A stretch of 64,000 nt of DNA from Mytilus californianus (taxonomy: Eukaryota > Mollusca > Bivalvia > Mytilida > Mytilidae). Below are positions 1 through 11,646 of the stretch, piece by piece. The stretch covers positions 73,412,822-73,476,821 of the forward strand of contig NW_026262593.1 in the NCBI RefSeq assembly GCF_021869535.1, written 5' to 3'. Both the position numbers and the translations under genes were made by a program. The notes below the pieces were generated by a model. It did no database searches and had not been told where the DNA came from. It saw only the letters and a program-made list of their open reading frames with translations. Each line of letters starts with the position of its first letter. Position 1 is the first letter of the stretch.

Positions 1-1330
1 TGTTTACGCGTACAAAGCAATGAGATAGTTATATGGTTGTATATATGAAGTTTCGGGAATTTTCTTGTTAAATTGACGCACCAGATGGACTTGACTTTGT
101 GACGTTGAGGCACTGATACAGGATGTCATTGGCTAACATTTTCGGATTTAAAGTCCTATCTACGATTTAAAGATATAAGCCAGTAACAGTAAAAGGGACA
201 TGTTCAAATTGCCAAAAAGGCAGGCGATAACAAATCTGTAGAAGAGAAAAACTGTTATGTCCAGCATGTATAAGAATGTTATGGGAATCATTCACTTTCC
301 ATAGTATGTTACTTCAATAACTCTACGGTGGTTTTCATTTTCATTTCTACAGTCAAACCCTATCCAAACCCCAAGTATGTCACTGGTTTCGTTTACTATA
401 AAACTGTCAAATCAGGCCTGAAACAAAACAAAAAAAATATAATTAAGCAGATGCCTTCTTCTGTCATCTTTTCCATTTTAGTAGAGGTCAACTAGCATTG
501 TAACTATTTCAAACATTGGAAAATCGACAGTACTAGTACTGAAAATAATAGCGGTGTCATAAACATTAAATTAAAATTAATTATACCAACATTAATACAC
601 AGATCATGTGATTTGCTGTAAAACATATTGTAGTGGATGAGAGTTTTATTAACATGAATTTCAAAATAAGCAAAGAAATGCAACAAAACGCCCTTAAAAC
701 ACAATCAGCGCAAGTGTTTGACAAATTGAACCCAATTTTGAGGAGGCTGTGATACCGATACCGGATGTTGATCGTAGGAAGGAAGACTCCAAACATATTA
801 AGGTCATTTTTCATAAAAGAACTGAAAAGGATAATGAATGACTATGAAACATGAAAGTATGCTCAGATATAAGGTATATAATTGACATTTTAGTACATTC
901 AGATGTTCTAATGAACAGTGTACTTTTCTTAAAAGTACAGTAAAATCAGATTCAATATGTGAGGAATATTTAGTTTCGATTTGAATATTCATGTTTCTTC
1001 AAATGTTTAAATATGATTTTATTCATTGTATCTTCATTGCAGTTATCATATAGTCTCTGACATTTTATCTGGTGGTCAAACATAATTCCTGAAAATTTCA
1101 GTAATTATATAAAATCACTAAAGTTATAGATGATTAAGCATAATCCCTGATTCTACATATTCAATATAACATATATATGTTAGTGTTATTTTATTCTATT
1201 TTATCATCTAATTTTTTATTTTTTTGACAACGTCCTAATATTTAATGTTTCACGGCAATTGATATTGGTTTGAATGGAATGCACCTGAATAACAAATCTT
1301 TGAAATTATACTAGACATATTTGGTAAAGT
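1..1330. other. AT-rich stretch without recognised gene
   Basis: No open frame with coding character, splice pattern or recognised repeat is seen. The short open frames on the minus strand between 504 and 992 have no domain-like sequence and are chance frames in AT-rich DNA. Confidence 0.5.
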
Positions 1331-1339
1331 TGACTTTAA

Positions 1340-1530
1340 TGGATTAGGCTATTTTTCAAAGTCCTTTAATGTAATATAAATCTGCAACTGTGTCGGTTCT
1401 TATACATCTTTGGCATTCAAATGTCCGTATTTGAGCGTTCCTGATGAAGGGAGATCAGGAAAAGAACTTCAGATGCATATAACTTATAACGTGTTGTTTT
1501 CATTTTTTGTTATGCAGAAAAAGAATTTTT
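1340..1530 (+). repeat. Ribozyme-type dispersed repeat, copy 1
   Basis: This shares an ordered set of blocks with copies near 2.4, 2.65 and 43.8 kb: a 'tcggttcttatacacc' block, an 'aaatattcgg' block, 'gagcgttcctg', and 'aacgtgttgtttcat'. The 1435-1476 part keeps a hammerhead-like order: GCGTTC, then CTGATGA at 1441-1447, an AGG-containing hairpin, GAAAA, and AGATGC, which can pair with GCGTTC by Watson-Crick and wobble pairs at five of six positions. Stem II is damaged, so activity is unlikely. Confidence 0.55.
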
Positions 1531-1734
1531 GTCTTTAACGGAATCAACATGTTTACATTTATTTTTACAATTGTCTATTGTGTAAACCTGCATTTCTTTT
1601 GAAGAAAACTTGAAAACTAGTTCCTAAACGTAGACGTATAAATGTATTTTTGTGATTTTGCTTCTTTTCCAGTGTGTTACGATGAATAGGCTACATTACC
1701 GCATGCATGGCTAGTCAATAACAAGAGAGTAGCG

Positions 1735-1990
1735 AAAGATACCAAAGGGGCAGTCAATCTCATAACACGAAAATAAACTGACAACGCCAAGGCAAAAAAA
1801 AACCAAACAAACAACAGTGCACAAAAACAGAACATAGAAAAATAGGGACTGAGCAACAGAAACCTTACCAACAACTTGGGGCGATCTCATGTGATCTGGA
1901 AGGGTATGCAGATCTTGTTCCACCCATCGTGTTGCTCATGGGAGTACAGACCCGGTGAAAAGTCTCATTCGGGTAAAAGGTGACGGGATT
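1735..1990 (-). repeat. Dispersed repeat family A (copy at 1.7 kb)
   Basis: On the minus strand this reads through 'gatctgcataccctt', 'ggagcgccc', 'gttggtaaggtt', 'ctcagtcccta', 'gttgtttg' and 'ttgacaac'-type blocks. The same order occurs at 23430-23620 and 21715-21835 on the plus strand. It contains no real gene; the open frames at 1677-1923 are part of the repeat. Confidence 0.55.
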
Positions 1991-2379
1991 GCAGTTACCA
2001 GAATTGGAATATATTCGATGTCATCTGCGAAACAGTCATCTGTAAAACAAATCGCCAATCAATCATTTCGATCAGTTAAGGATTAAATTATCAAGGGTCA
2101 ATAAATGTCGATTTCGTCAAGCGTTTGGATCGTTTCAACAGTCAGGGCTAGTGTTTTACGAAATTTTAGAAGTTCGTACGACAATCCTGATTAATAGTCA
2201 GTCGTACGTAAAATCGATTGACCGTCTCATTAACATTCCATTTCTCTCCACATGTGTCGTACTATAATAGCTGAGCTATTATTTTACTCATTGTACTGAA
2301 AAGTCAAGTTTAAAATGATGTTTTGTCCGTTAATAATGTTTGAAATTGTTAGAAAAAAAAAAAGTTGTAACTCCCTCAT

Positions 2380-2800
2380 GGCAAACAGGTGACCTCTGAT
2401 GGAGTTTGCTATTTTTTATGTCGTTTTAGACTCTTCAACTGTTTCGGTTCTTACACCTCCTTGGATTAAAATATTCGGCTTTTAACGTCCCCGGTGAAGG
2501 TAATTCAAGTAGAGTACGTCGGAGGGTAGCATCAGCCCAGTAGTCAGTACTTAAGTATTGACATGATTTATAACAAACCTTTCGAAAAATTTTAATTTTT
2601 AGAAACAAAGGTTTCAACTCATTGCACAGTTGCCCTTAGATGAATTTGGCTACTTGTTATGTTGCTATTGGTCATAACGCTCTTCGAATGTTTCGGATCT
2701 TATACACCCTTGGCTTTTAAATATTCGGATTTGAGCGTTCCTGGTGAGGGTAAATCCAGAAAAGCTTAGAAATAACGTATTGTTTCATTTTTTGACAATG
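2380..2800 (+). repeat. Ribozyme-type repeat, tandem pair (copies 2 and 3)
   Basis: Two copies lie head to tail about 248 bp apart (for example 'ggttcttacacc' near 2447 and 'ggatcttatacacc' near 2695). Copy 2 has CCGGTGA where CTGATGA is expected, then AGGTAATTC, then ACGTC followed by GGAGGG. Copy 3 has GCGTTC at 2735-2740 followed by CTGGTGA, GGGTAAATCC and AGAAAA. Both lack the invariant core A, so they look like dead hammerhead-type repeats. The tandem dimer is the form expected of retrozyme-like elements. Confidence 0.5.
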
Positions 2801-2949
2801 AAACCATCCGAATTGATTGCATGGGTAAGAAAGTAGACCGGGATGTAGGATAAATTTTACAATGGCAGCAACCATAAAACATGCTTAATGAGAAGGTGGT
2901 CATATATAATTGTTCATTTTGTGTCAAGTTCAAAAAATTCTAAGTAGTT

Positions 2950-3140
2950 CTTATCCAAAGAAAACCGCCGAAGATACCAAGATGACATTCATAAATTTAT
3001 TAGTGGGAGAAAAACTGACAACATTATGGCAAAATAAAGAAAAATGAAAAAAGAAACAAACATGTCTACAAAACTCTATACAGAAAATTGAAGACTGGGC
3101 AACACGAACCCCACCAAAATACTGGTGTTAAGGACTGATA
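2950..3140 (-). repeat. Dispersed repeat family A (copy at 3 kb)
   Basis: This resembles the 1735-1990 copy: 'gataccaa', 'gagaaaaactgacaac', 'caaacatgtctacaaaac', 'gactgggcaacacg', 'aaccccaccaaaatactgg'. The end block corresponds to the inverse of 'ccagtttttggtgggg' at about 23495-23510. Confidence 0.5.
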
Positions 3141-3944
3141 TAAAGTACCTGTCCTACTTTCAACCTCGTCATGTATCTCCTATAATATGCATGTACGTTG
3201 TTAATTAATATCAGGTATTAGGATTCACGATATTTTAGTGTACAATTAAGGATATGCCATCTTAAGGTCTAGGATTAATGTTTGCATCATTTCTTTTATT
3301 ATGAATGATGATATCCGAAATGGTGACATTTGTGATAAATCACATTGAAATAGAAAAACAATATAATAAACAAACGCATAATACTTACAAAACATAATTA
3401 CAAAAAAAAAAATCTAAAAATGATGTATGTCTTTTTATCTCATATGTTTTTACTTTCAGAATACAGAATTGAGTTAAGAGTAAAACTATTCTGATATAGA
3501 GGAGAATTAAACGCTTACAAAATTGTTAAGACCCCCACATTCTCGATGTACCTCTCCAAACCCGGTATCCAGTGGAATTCCTTGGTCGCTGTAATTGTTT
3601 TCTCATTTTATTTAATTTGCTTTAATCTTTTTTATACTGTGACAGTACGGTTTTTTTCGTGGATATCAATTTTCGTGGTTTGAGTTAAAGTTTGATGTTC
3701 GTCGGTTAATGAATTTGTGAATTTTAGTTTTCTGGAAAAAAATCCAGTGAAGAGTTAGAAAACATCAGAAACAAATATTTTTGAAAATAATTATATATTG
3801 TTTTATAAGGATTTGTTGGACATTACAAAATGAGGTGTTCATTTACACTTACCTGTTCGTTTCTAAAAAATCTTCAAATGTTTGATAAAATGATTGATTT
3901 CGGAAATAAGCTGATTTATGTATGCTTACAAATTGTGGCTATCG

Positions 3945-4135
3945 AAGGAAATTACAAAAAGGAAAATAACAAAAATAACGAACTTCAAGGAAAATTCAAA
4001 ATGAAAATCCCGTATCAAATAAAAAAATCAAAAATGCATGCATATGGAAAACAACTGCCATATTCTGGACTTCATATACAGGCATTTCCTAATGTAGATA
4101 ATGGTTGCTTAAATCTGGTTTTATAGCTAGCTAAA
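3945..4135 (-). repeat. Dispersed repeat family J, left arm of an inverted pair
   Basis: This arm ends with 'ggttttatagctagct' and runs back through the 'aatgtagataatgg' and 'ttcaaggaaaatt' blocks. The opposite orientation lies at 4845-5035, so the pair makes an inverted repeat of roughly 190-bp arms around a 710-bp spacer. The 98-codon open frame at 3830-4126 lies across this repeat and is judged spurious. Confidence 0.6.
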
Positions 4136-4844
4136 GTAATTGTTGCACACGTGTAATCAAAAATTCATTACACTTATAAACCCAAGATCTAATGATCAAA
4201 GGACTAACGAGTATCAAAGGTGTTGATTTGGCCATAAACCTGTCACCTAAAGGAAATGGTCACATAAAAACTTCTAAAAATGTACTTTGAGTAATACAAT
4301 TAATTTGTATGAAATAGATAAGCAAGTCAAATATGCTTTTTTTGTATGATAATTGTGTTAAGAAAAAATTAGCACTTCATCATTGCATAATATTTCGGGA
4401 AGTTTCATCGATCGAAACTAATTTTTCATGAGAAATAACAGGATAAAGTTGAACAGTTTAGGTTTTAAAGATTAAATAAGTAAAATCTTATCTGGAGTTC
4501 TATATATAGTTCATTGTGCGTTTGCTGATATTGCATGTTTTGTATAGAATAAATGCCTGTAGTCAAACCTACATGGGCATCTGTCCATGTCTTGATTTGG
4601 ACAACATATGTTATATTTCATTGGACATTTAAAACATAAAGGAATTAGTATCCCAAGAATAAAAGTCATTTAACAATATTGAACTTTGCACTACTGTATA
4701 AATACACTTGGTTAATCCGTGTGGTTATTTCTGTATTTTACTTTTATTAGTGGGACACCAATTTTTGCTGTTTTCCTTTATCCACGAATTTAAGTGTCAA
4801 ACGAAATAAAACAACTGTTATCCAAATCAAGACACGGAAAGCTT

Positions 4845-5035
4845 TAGCTAGCTATAAAACCAGATTTTATCCAACTCCTTGACAGAAGGAAATGCCTGTA
4901 CGATGTCAGAAATATGACAGTTGTTTTCAATTCGTTTGATGTGTTTGAGCTTTTGATTTTGACATTTGCTTAAGGATTTTCCCACTTTAATTTTCCTTGG
5001 AGTTTGGTAGTTTTGTTATTTGACTTCACATATAA
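4845..5035 (+). repeat. Dispersed repeat family J, right arm of an inverted pair
   Basis: It begins 'tttagctagctataaaacc' and continues through 'gatgtgtttgagcttttgat' and 'attttccttggagtttgg'. It mirrors 3945-4135. Further copies lie at 20965, 25405 and 59475. Confidence 0.6.
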
Positions 5036-5189
5036 ACACCCGTTTATGTTCAATTACCTGAAATTTAGTATATGGCCCGGTGTAAAGAATAAAAGTCAAA
5101 ATTAAAGGGCTTCAATCTGTGTTTGCCCTTCTAGATGATATTTTTTCAGGGAAAGATAATAGTTTGTGGTTTAGACTCTTGTTTGTCTC

Positions 5190-5332
5190 TTGGTCTTTTT
5201 CGTCGTCTGTTGTTTTTTGCATGGCATTGTCAGTTTGTCATCGACTTGTGAGTTTGAACATCCCTTTCCCAATTGTGAAGTTTCCGTTTCCAATTTTCGA
5301 TCTATGAGTTTGAATATTTCTCTGGTATCTTT

Positions 5333-5335
<3 letters not shown>
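5190..5335 (+). repeat. Dispersed repeat family A, diverged copy
   Basis: 'tgttttttgcatggcattgtc', 'gacttgtgagtttgaa' and 'gagtttgaatatttctctgg' match the end of the family A copy at 23520-23610. Two short overlapping open frames here are repeat sequence only. Confidence 0.45.

Positions 5336-5381
<46 letters not shown>
5335..5381. repeat. CT dinucleotide microsatellite
   Basis: An almost perfect run of about 22 CT units directly follows the family A copy. Confidence 0.95.
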
Positions 5382-5385
<4 letters not shown>

Positions 5386-5399
5386 TGCCTGAAATAAAT

Positions 5400-5935
5400 C
5401 TGATTTCGAAAAGTTAAAGAAAATTTGTACTCATTCTTATATTGCTAATATTTTTTTGACATAAACTGTTTACACAATCAAAATTAATTTTTCATAATAT
5501 ACGTGTCTGCAAAATCTCGAAATTAGAAGTATCACTTGCCAAACTGATTTTTGTACAAAAAGATATGCAGTTTTACAAAAGCCAAATGTAGAAATGTTTT
5601 TTTTTTTACAAATTGAGACTCCGTGAATGACAAATCAACTCGTTTTATAACAATAAATTGTCAAGTTAAAAAGATGTTAAATCAGTCCAGTTCAATTCAT
5701 ATCATCATTTGTTGTCATAAAACATTAACATTACAAAATGGTTTATGGCAAACAAACAAATAGAGACAATCAAATAGCCAAAATAATCTAATTACATGTA
5801 TATACTAGTATTTTTTTATTGATGAAAGTCAATATCTAAAATGTTAGTCACCCGAACAAATATAAAAACAAATTGCTCCTATATGACTGTGATTAAAGGG
5901 ATTAAGTATATTAATATAATGTATGAATGTTAGCT
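5400..5935. other. AT-rich 3' flank of the Mab-21-like gene
   Basis: No gene, no recognised repeat and no strong structure is seen here. It lies downstream of the likely polyadenylation site of the Mab-21-like gene. Confidence 0.4.
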
Positions 5936-5943
5936 TCCAAAGT

Positions 5944-5949
5944 TTTATT
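5944..5949 (-). terminator. Candidate poly(A) signal of the Mab-21-like gene
   Basis: The plus strand reads tttatt, which is AATAAA on the minus strand, about 115 nt past the stop codon of the 6064-8034 gene. It is the first canonical signal in the right orientation. Confidence 0.55.
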
Positions 5950-6063
5950 GTATCATTTACATTTGTCAGAACAGGAAAACACGTTTGGTCAAGATCTATT
6001 GCTTTTTTCATGTCAAAACTGTACTATGTTACATGTAAAATGAAATGTTTGATATAATTAGAT

Positions 6064-8034
6064 TTAGATGACACTAGACAGCCTTGATGCTGCACTGCTT
6101 ACATTATACTTATCATGTCTAGCAGCTTCTTGGAAAGCAGTTCTAGCAGAGTCTGTGTCTTCCATTAACTTGTTAGCTATGCCACAAAGAATAATTGTGT
6201 TGAGGAAATAAGGCCAAACAAAATTAGTACCACATTTTGAAAGGGTCCGTTGAAGATGGCTAAGTCGTTGTAAAGACTGTCTACATAATGAAATGTCATG
6301 TAGATGGTAGTAACATAGGAAGTTAAGGAAATGTGCAAATGGTAATGGATGAAAAGAAGTAGGCGTGCTTGTAACATCGGGTCGTAGTTCTTGTGGAACT
6401 ATTGAAGAACCCACTCCAAAGCTAAAAGGATGCCCTCTTAATGATGTTATCATTGCACGAAGTTTTTCTTTTTTCCTCAAAATCGACATATTTATTTGGC
6501 TATGATTACATGTCTTTTTAAAAACTAAAATTCCAGTATCAATGTTCTCGTTTGTACATTTTGTCAATGCATACCTTATCACAGTTAATGCGTCTACGTA
6601 ATTTTTGTTAGCATAGAAGAAAGAAGCCAACTTCAACGATCCATATAATGTATCCGAATGTAAACCGATAATTAAATGATTCAGATCAAGTTTGTATTTA
6701 GAGTAAAGGTGTTTGTGTCCTGAGCTTTTTGGGTATTGTGTTTCTTCTGGAAATTGTAAGGATGCTTCTGATATTTGTAAAGCGAATAGAACTCTAGATA
6801 AAGCAGTACTGGAATGATGTAGAAAATAATACAAGAGTCTCGAATTTGTAACACTTCCACTACAACAACTAATACCATAAAATATAGGTATAGGTTGTTC
6901 TAAGGACCCGACGTATCTGCTTATTTCAGATTCAGGAATTTCTTCAGAGTGGCGTTGATAATCTTGTAGGGTCATAGAAGATGCAAAACAATTGATTCCT
7001 TGCTCATATGAATTCATAAGAATGGTTATCAGTTTGTCTTTGTTAGTAACATTGAATCTTAAAATAAACAAGTTATTTTCAGGAATAAAATAATGTGACA
7101 ATATTGAATATCGTACACAATAAAGCAGTCTTTGAAGGCATGCCATAAAACAAGGTATTATATTATCAGGTCTCCATACGTTTTGGTCTGTTTCTTCTGA
7201 AATCCAAAACATTAGTGTTTTTAAGAAATATGAACACAGCAAACCTTTCAAATCTTCATGTTTTTCTATTATTTCCTTCAGCAAGATTTTTAACATAGCA
7301 TAACATAATAATTGTGTATGGGTGAAGGAAAATATAAGAAATTTTTCTCCTTCAGAAAAAGAAATTCGCCATTCAAGAAGTTCATTTATGGACCCTTTGC
7401 ATCCAATTGGAACAAATAACACCCCACTACTAGATACTATTTTTGAAATTATTTCAGGTGAAGGCCATGTTGTACGTGGTCTACTAATCCATGGCTCTGC
7501 TTGAAATATCCATTTGTCACACTTTAAACACCATGCAAGATCAAATGTATCATGTTTATCTGATACACATGGTCCATGGATTTTTCCGAAAAACGGCGCA
7601 GGAAATTTAGCGTTTGCCGATTTCAAAATGAACCGTTTATACAGTTCACTTGAAAGCATATATCCCCGATCATTTTTTTGCAACAAATGATGAGTTCTCT
7701 TTATATTTTGATGTAAAAGCAATAATTGTGTGAAACATGGCGGTGTCTCCTCGGTATTCATAGTTAATGGAATCGGAAAACTTTTCCTTTTAACTTTTGT
7801 TTCTGACTGATACACTTTAAAGTCTTGGTCAATAATCATTATATCACAATCACTGCCGTTTAAATTGAGTCCTTCGCCTTTACTTCCACTAGTTATGATT
7901 TTTCCATTTACTTCAATATCTCTTATAGTGGAAACCAACCTCCTAATTCTCACGACCTCCTCAGATCCAATTTTTTGGCAGAGATATTTGTAAAACAATA
8001 ATGATTCGCTTTTCCTTGTGGACATTCTGGCCAT
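6064..8034 (-). CDS. Mab-21 domain protein (cGAS-like receptor family)
   Basis: This is a single uninterrupted frame of 656 codons. The start at 8034 is supported by an in-frame TAG at 8050-8052, 15 nt upstream; a second Met is at residue 4. Residues 49-66 hold the nucleotidyltransferase signature: Gly50-Ser51, a Lys-Gly-Glu-Gly turn, then Asp62-x-Asp64. The third acidic residue of the fold is probably Asp165, in a Thr-Phe-Asp-Leu-Ala-Trp stretch. Residues 180-285 match the C-terminal half of the family: a Trp-Pro-Ser block, a Gly-Val-Leu-Phe-Val-Pro-Ile-Gly block, Trp-Arg-Ile-Ser-Phe-Ser, and a Ser-Tyr-Phe-Leu-Lys-Thr...Phe-Trp helix. Residues 430-656 are helical with TPR-like repeats, as in large bivalve Mab-21 proteins. 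Family members sense nucleic acid and make cyclic dinucleotides in some cases, while others are inactive scaffolds. The acidic triad suggests possible activity here (inference). Absence of introns fits retrocopy-driven expansion. No clear zinc-thumb insertion as in vertebrate cGAS was recognised. Confidence 0.88.
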   Translation of the reverse strand: MARMSTRKSESLLFYKYLCQKIGSEEVVRIRRLVSTIRDIEVNGKIITSGSKGEGLNLNGSDCDIMIIDQDFKVYQSETKVKRKSFPIPLTMNTEETPPCFTQLLLLHQNIKRTHHLLQKNDRGYMLSSELYKRFILKSANAKFPAPFFGKIHGPCVSDKHDTFDLAWCLKCDKWIFQAEPWISRPRTTWPSPEIISKIVSSSGVLFVPIGCKGSINELLEWRISFSEGEKFLIFSFTHTQLLCYAMLKILLKEIIEKHEDLKGLLCSYFLKTLMFWISEETDQNVWRPDNIIPCFMACLQRLLYCVRYSILSHYFIPENNLFILRFNVTNKDKLITILMNSYEQGINCFASSMTLQDYQRHSEEIPESEISRYVGSLEQPIPIFYGISCCSGSVTNSRLLYYFLHHSSTALSRVLFALQISEASLQFPEETQYPKSSGHKHLYSKYKLDLNHLIIGLHSDTLYGSLKLASFFYANKNYVDALTVIRYALTKCTNENIDTGILVFKKTCNHSQINMSILRKKEKLRAMITSLRGHPFSFGVGSSIVPQELRPDVTSTPTSFHPLPFAHFLNFLCYYHLHDISLCRQSLQRLSHLQRTLSKCGTNFVWPYFLNTIILCGIANKLMEDTDSARTAFQEAARHDKYNVSSAASRLSSVI

Positions 8035-8059
8035 TATCAGTATGTCATTCTACGAATTA

Positions 8060-9370
8060 AAATATGAATCCTATATTAATATGATTAAATGTCATAGCAG
8101 TTCTTTTTTTCACCATACCTGGGAAAAGAATGAACACCTTTTTTTATTTTTGAAAAAAATGACTGTCATCGTCTGTACGATACATCCAGTTAAAGCTCCG
8201 TGAAAAACATTTTGTTTGTTATATTAAGAAACAACAGAGTTTTCAGACGGATTACCAAACTTCCCTTATCTGTGCAAAAATTGTATACAAGCAAATAAAT
8301 GGCGGCTAGTAATCACATTTTGAATTTCTACATCAGCTCTGTTGTTTCATTACGGTGTTTGCTGAAAATTTGTATTAACCGTTAACATGATTCAAGTTTA
8401 CAGAAATTAAAAATGACTATCTAACTTGGAAGGTAGCTTAACATAATTACAATTATCATAATTTTCATGTTAATGTTCAAACTGTCAACTAAAATCACTT
8501 TTGAGTAGTTAAAAATTCTTACCTTTTGTTTCTTTTATATTGTAATTGATTATTTATTTGCATTGACCAACCGACTTTCTGTAATAGTTGAACCCATGAT
8601 TCCAAATTTGATAAAAGTAACTGATATTTATAGTGACTCTGAAACAGGGAAATGAAAAGAAACATAAATTTGTGTGTCTAAAGCGTTTATGTTTGGTGGG
8701 GGATTAACTATCATTATGAACAAAATGTATACAATATAAAATTAACATGACAAATATATGACACTAAGAATATTGAATATATTGTTAAAGAACAACAATC
8801 GGAAAGGAAAAAATAAAATCATTTTGAGGATTTAAACAAAAAATATTTCCCTGTACACTTTTGTTTATCATCTCGTGACTTTGTATGTTTTCTTTAAGTA
8901 TCAGTGTTACTTGATATGGATATTTTATTATGTAATTCCTCATGCTAATTCTTAAATAAATAAGATCTTCCTTATAAAAAAATTCTCTGATAATTGAATA
9001 AAAGTGAACACACCACAAAATATTGCCAGTTTCATTTTAAGGGGTACTGATATATTTTAAACATTATATTTTGCTGACGACAGCATAAAATATCATACTA
9101 GACAATTGTCCTTAAAAAAGTAAAGGATATGAGTGGCAAAAGCTGTAGCAAATATGTGTCCAGGCTGTGAATAGAATGAATATTGTGAGAACAATTTAAC
9201 TAATACAGTATGCTACTCTTATTACTCATAAGGGTCTTGGAATCTTCATTTCTGAGTTTTCTGTGTTTTCTACAGTTTTATTTTTGTTTCCCTCTTCCAT
9301 ATTTTAGCATTACATTATTCTCTATTCTTTATTTTCTGTAAGCCATTTTTTTCTATAGTATATGATTTTA
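8060..9370. other. 5' flank of the Mab-21-like gene, no recognised gene
   Basis: AT-rich. A donor-like 'cccaggtatgg' on the minus strand near 8120 could end a 5' untranslated exon, but no matching acceptor was established. Near 9260-9350 there is a 'ttattctctattctttatttt' stretch of the same low-complexity family seen at 48.9, 49.5 and 53.1 kb. Confidence 0.4.
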
Positions 9371-9899
9371 TCAAGTTGTCATGTCGGGTTGGAAAAAGTT
9401 TAATTGGCAAATCGCTTCTTTGTTTTTGTTTGCTTACCAGGTCCTTCTTGGAACAAGTCACTGAGGATTTTCACCAGTTCAAAATCTCATCGTCAAATAA
9501 ATTCACATATGTAAATAGTCATCTTACTAATTGGCCATTTGTGTGGGTTTTAATTGTGTTATTTTTTGTAAAATTCGTTTTCGTTGCAATATTACATAAA
9601 TGTTGTGCTTAAATCTGGATCGACGAATCATCAATCATCATTGCACAGCTATGCGAGATCAAAGTCAAAATATTGATAATAAAGTGGGCATAACAACCCA
9701 AACTGAGCCCCTTCATTACTTTTGTCAGCCATCAGGTCAGCAAAATGTTCAGCAAGCAAGAACATGTGATGTGTACCACACATAAGGGAAGCGTCGCAGC
9801 ATTAACTTTTGCTCAGCATGTGGAATGTCAAAATACAGCGACACCTTTTCACTTCGGTTTTCCCCCCGTTAATGTAGAGCATTTATATATTTACCAAGT

Positions 9900-10297
9900 T
9901 TAAGGATGTTCGCCACTCTGTTTCAAAATAACAAGATTTTTAAAAGACTGTTATAAATTAAAAGTATATGAATAAAGGAACTAGAAAAGCAGAAAAAAAT
10001 GAAGGGTCCGTGTGCTTGTTTTCAAGATATAAGCCATTGAATATTTGGCGGGAAATAATTCTCTCTAGATTTTTCATACATTTAACATTAGCACTTTTTT
10101 TATTTCAAAAACTATGAAAAAATAACAAGGATTTTATAAGATTTTCAAATATGGCTTTTTAAACTATATGTAATAAAAATATGAAAAGAAAAGTAGTGTT
10201 AAGCGGGCAAAATTTTTTAATGACACTACATGGATAAAACCAGAGGAGTCGGAATATCTGGCAAAAAGTCAAAAACAATAGGAGCGAACATCCTTAA
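9900..10297. mobile_element. TTAA-flanked MITE inserted in the DIRS relic
   Basis: The terminal inverted repeats are GGATGTTCGC at 9904 and GCGAACATCC ending at 10293. TTAA lies on each side (9900-9903 and 10294-10297), the target preference of piggyBac-type transposases. The interior, about 390 bp, is AT-rich and non-coding. Upstream and downstream DIRS pieces continue each other across it, which dates the MITE as younger than the DIRS insertion. Confidence 0.72.
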
Positions 10298-11646
10298 TGT
10301 CTGGTTTCAAATTTGGTGTTTCTTTACCATTATCCAAGTCCTCGTTTACTTACAGCTGCCGCTCGGGAGAGGCCAAATATACTTCTTCAAAAATTCAAAA
10401 CGAAATAGATGCAGGCCGTGTTGCTAGTCCTTTTTTAATTTAGGCCGCTTCCAGCTTACTGAATCTCTCCATTCGGTGAGTTCAAAAGAAGGAGGAGGAC
10501 GAGTCAATTTAAGGTAATTCATCCTTGATCTTATCCCGAAAATACATCCCTACATAGTTTCATTGATCCAAAGAGATGTTCATTTGTTCACTTGAATATT
10601 GATGATGATGTTGAGTTATTAAACTGTACGGAACTAAAACATTAGCTAGTCAATCCGAAGTTCAACAGCTTTCAGATAGCTACATATCTCGCCGATTGCT
10701 TTTGATCTTTCTTGGTTCTAAGGTTAATCAAGATTTTTATTTCGATAAATTTTCTCCCTTTTGGTGCTTTATTATACGAGTTTGCCTCCCTTCTTCATTT
10801 GGGTATAAGACAATCTGAGGGCTCTATTGTACATTACCTTGACGACTTCTTATTTTTAAAGGGGCGGAGCCAGTCAATGTTCTGACCTGCTTCATACTTT
10901 CAAGGTTATCTGATATGACATAAGAGTTCCATTAGCGGATGAGAAAACGATTTCTACGACACGGCTTAAATTTTAAGGTGTAGAAATTAACACTTCTGAC
11001 ATGTCTCCGTTTTATTCCCAATAATCTTAATGAATTACTTCAGAAAGTTTCAGTGTCAAGAAAAAACAAGAAGGTCACGCTAAGGGATATCCTATCACTT
11101 TTGGTTCATTAAACATTTTATGACGGGTTGTCGCACCAGGCAGAGATTTTTGTAGAAGATTGATTGACGCAACGATTACTTTGAATAAATCATATCACAG
11201 AATTAGAATAAATTCGAACATTAAAGCTGATCGTAGGATGTGAAAATCATTTTAAGAGAATTTTAATGGCCTCACTCTACTGCAAGATAGACTTTGGACT
11301 TCTAGTTGAATTTTACAAACACAGTGCCGGAGAGTCTTCACTTGGCTTAGGTATATATTCCAAGGTTAGATGGGCTCATGCCTTAAAGCCAAAAACATGG
11401 CCAAAGTGCGGTTTATTATCAAACATAACATTTCTAGAAAAATTTAGTTATGGTATCTTTAATCTTAAGGGGGTCTAAACTTGGGAATAAAACTTGCGGT
11501 TTCATATTGATAATGCAGCAGTGTACATTCTGAACAAGAAAACTTCAAAATCATCAGATGTCATGATTTGGATCAGACATTTAGTTCTTGAAAATTTACA
11601 TATTAACATATTGATTAAAGCACAGCACGTCCCAGGTAGGTTAATA

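Noticed and set aside
3830..4126. 98-codon plus-strand frame
   Set aside because: Its second half is family J repeat sequence, found in non-coding copies elsewhere.
5335..5381. CRISPR-like regular repeat
   Set aside because: It is a simple CT microsatellite. No repeat-spacer array exists here, and the DNA is eukaryotic.
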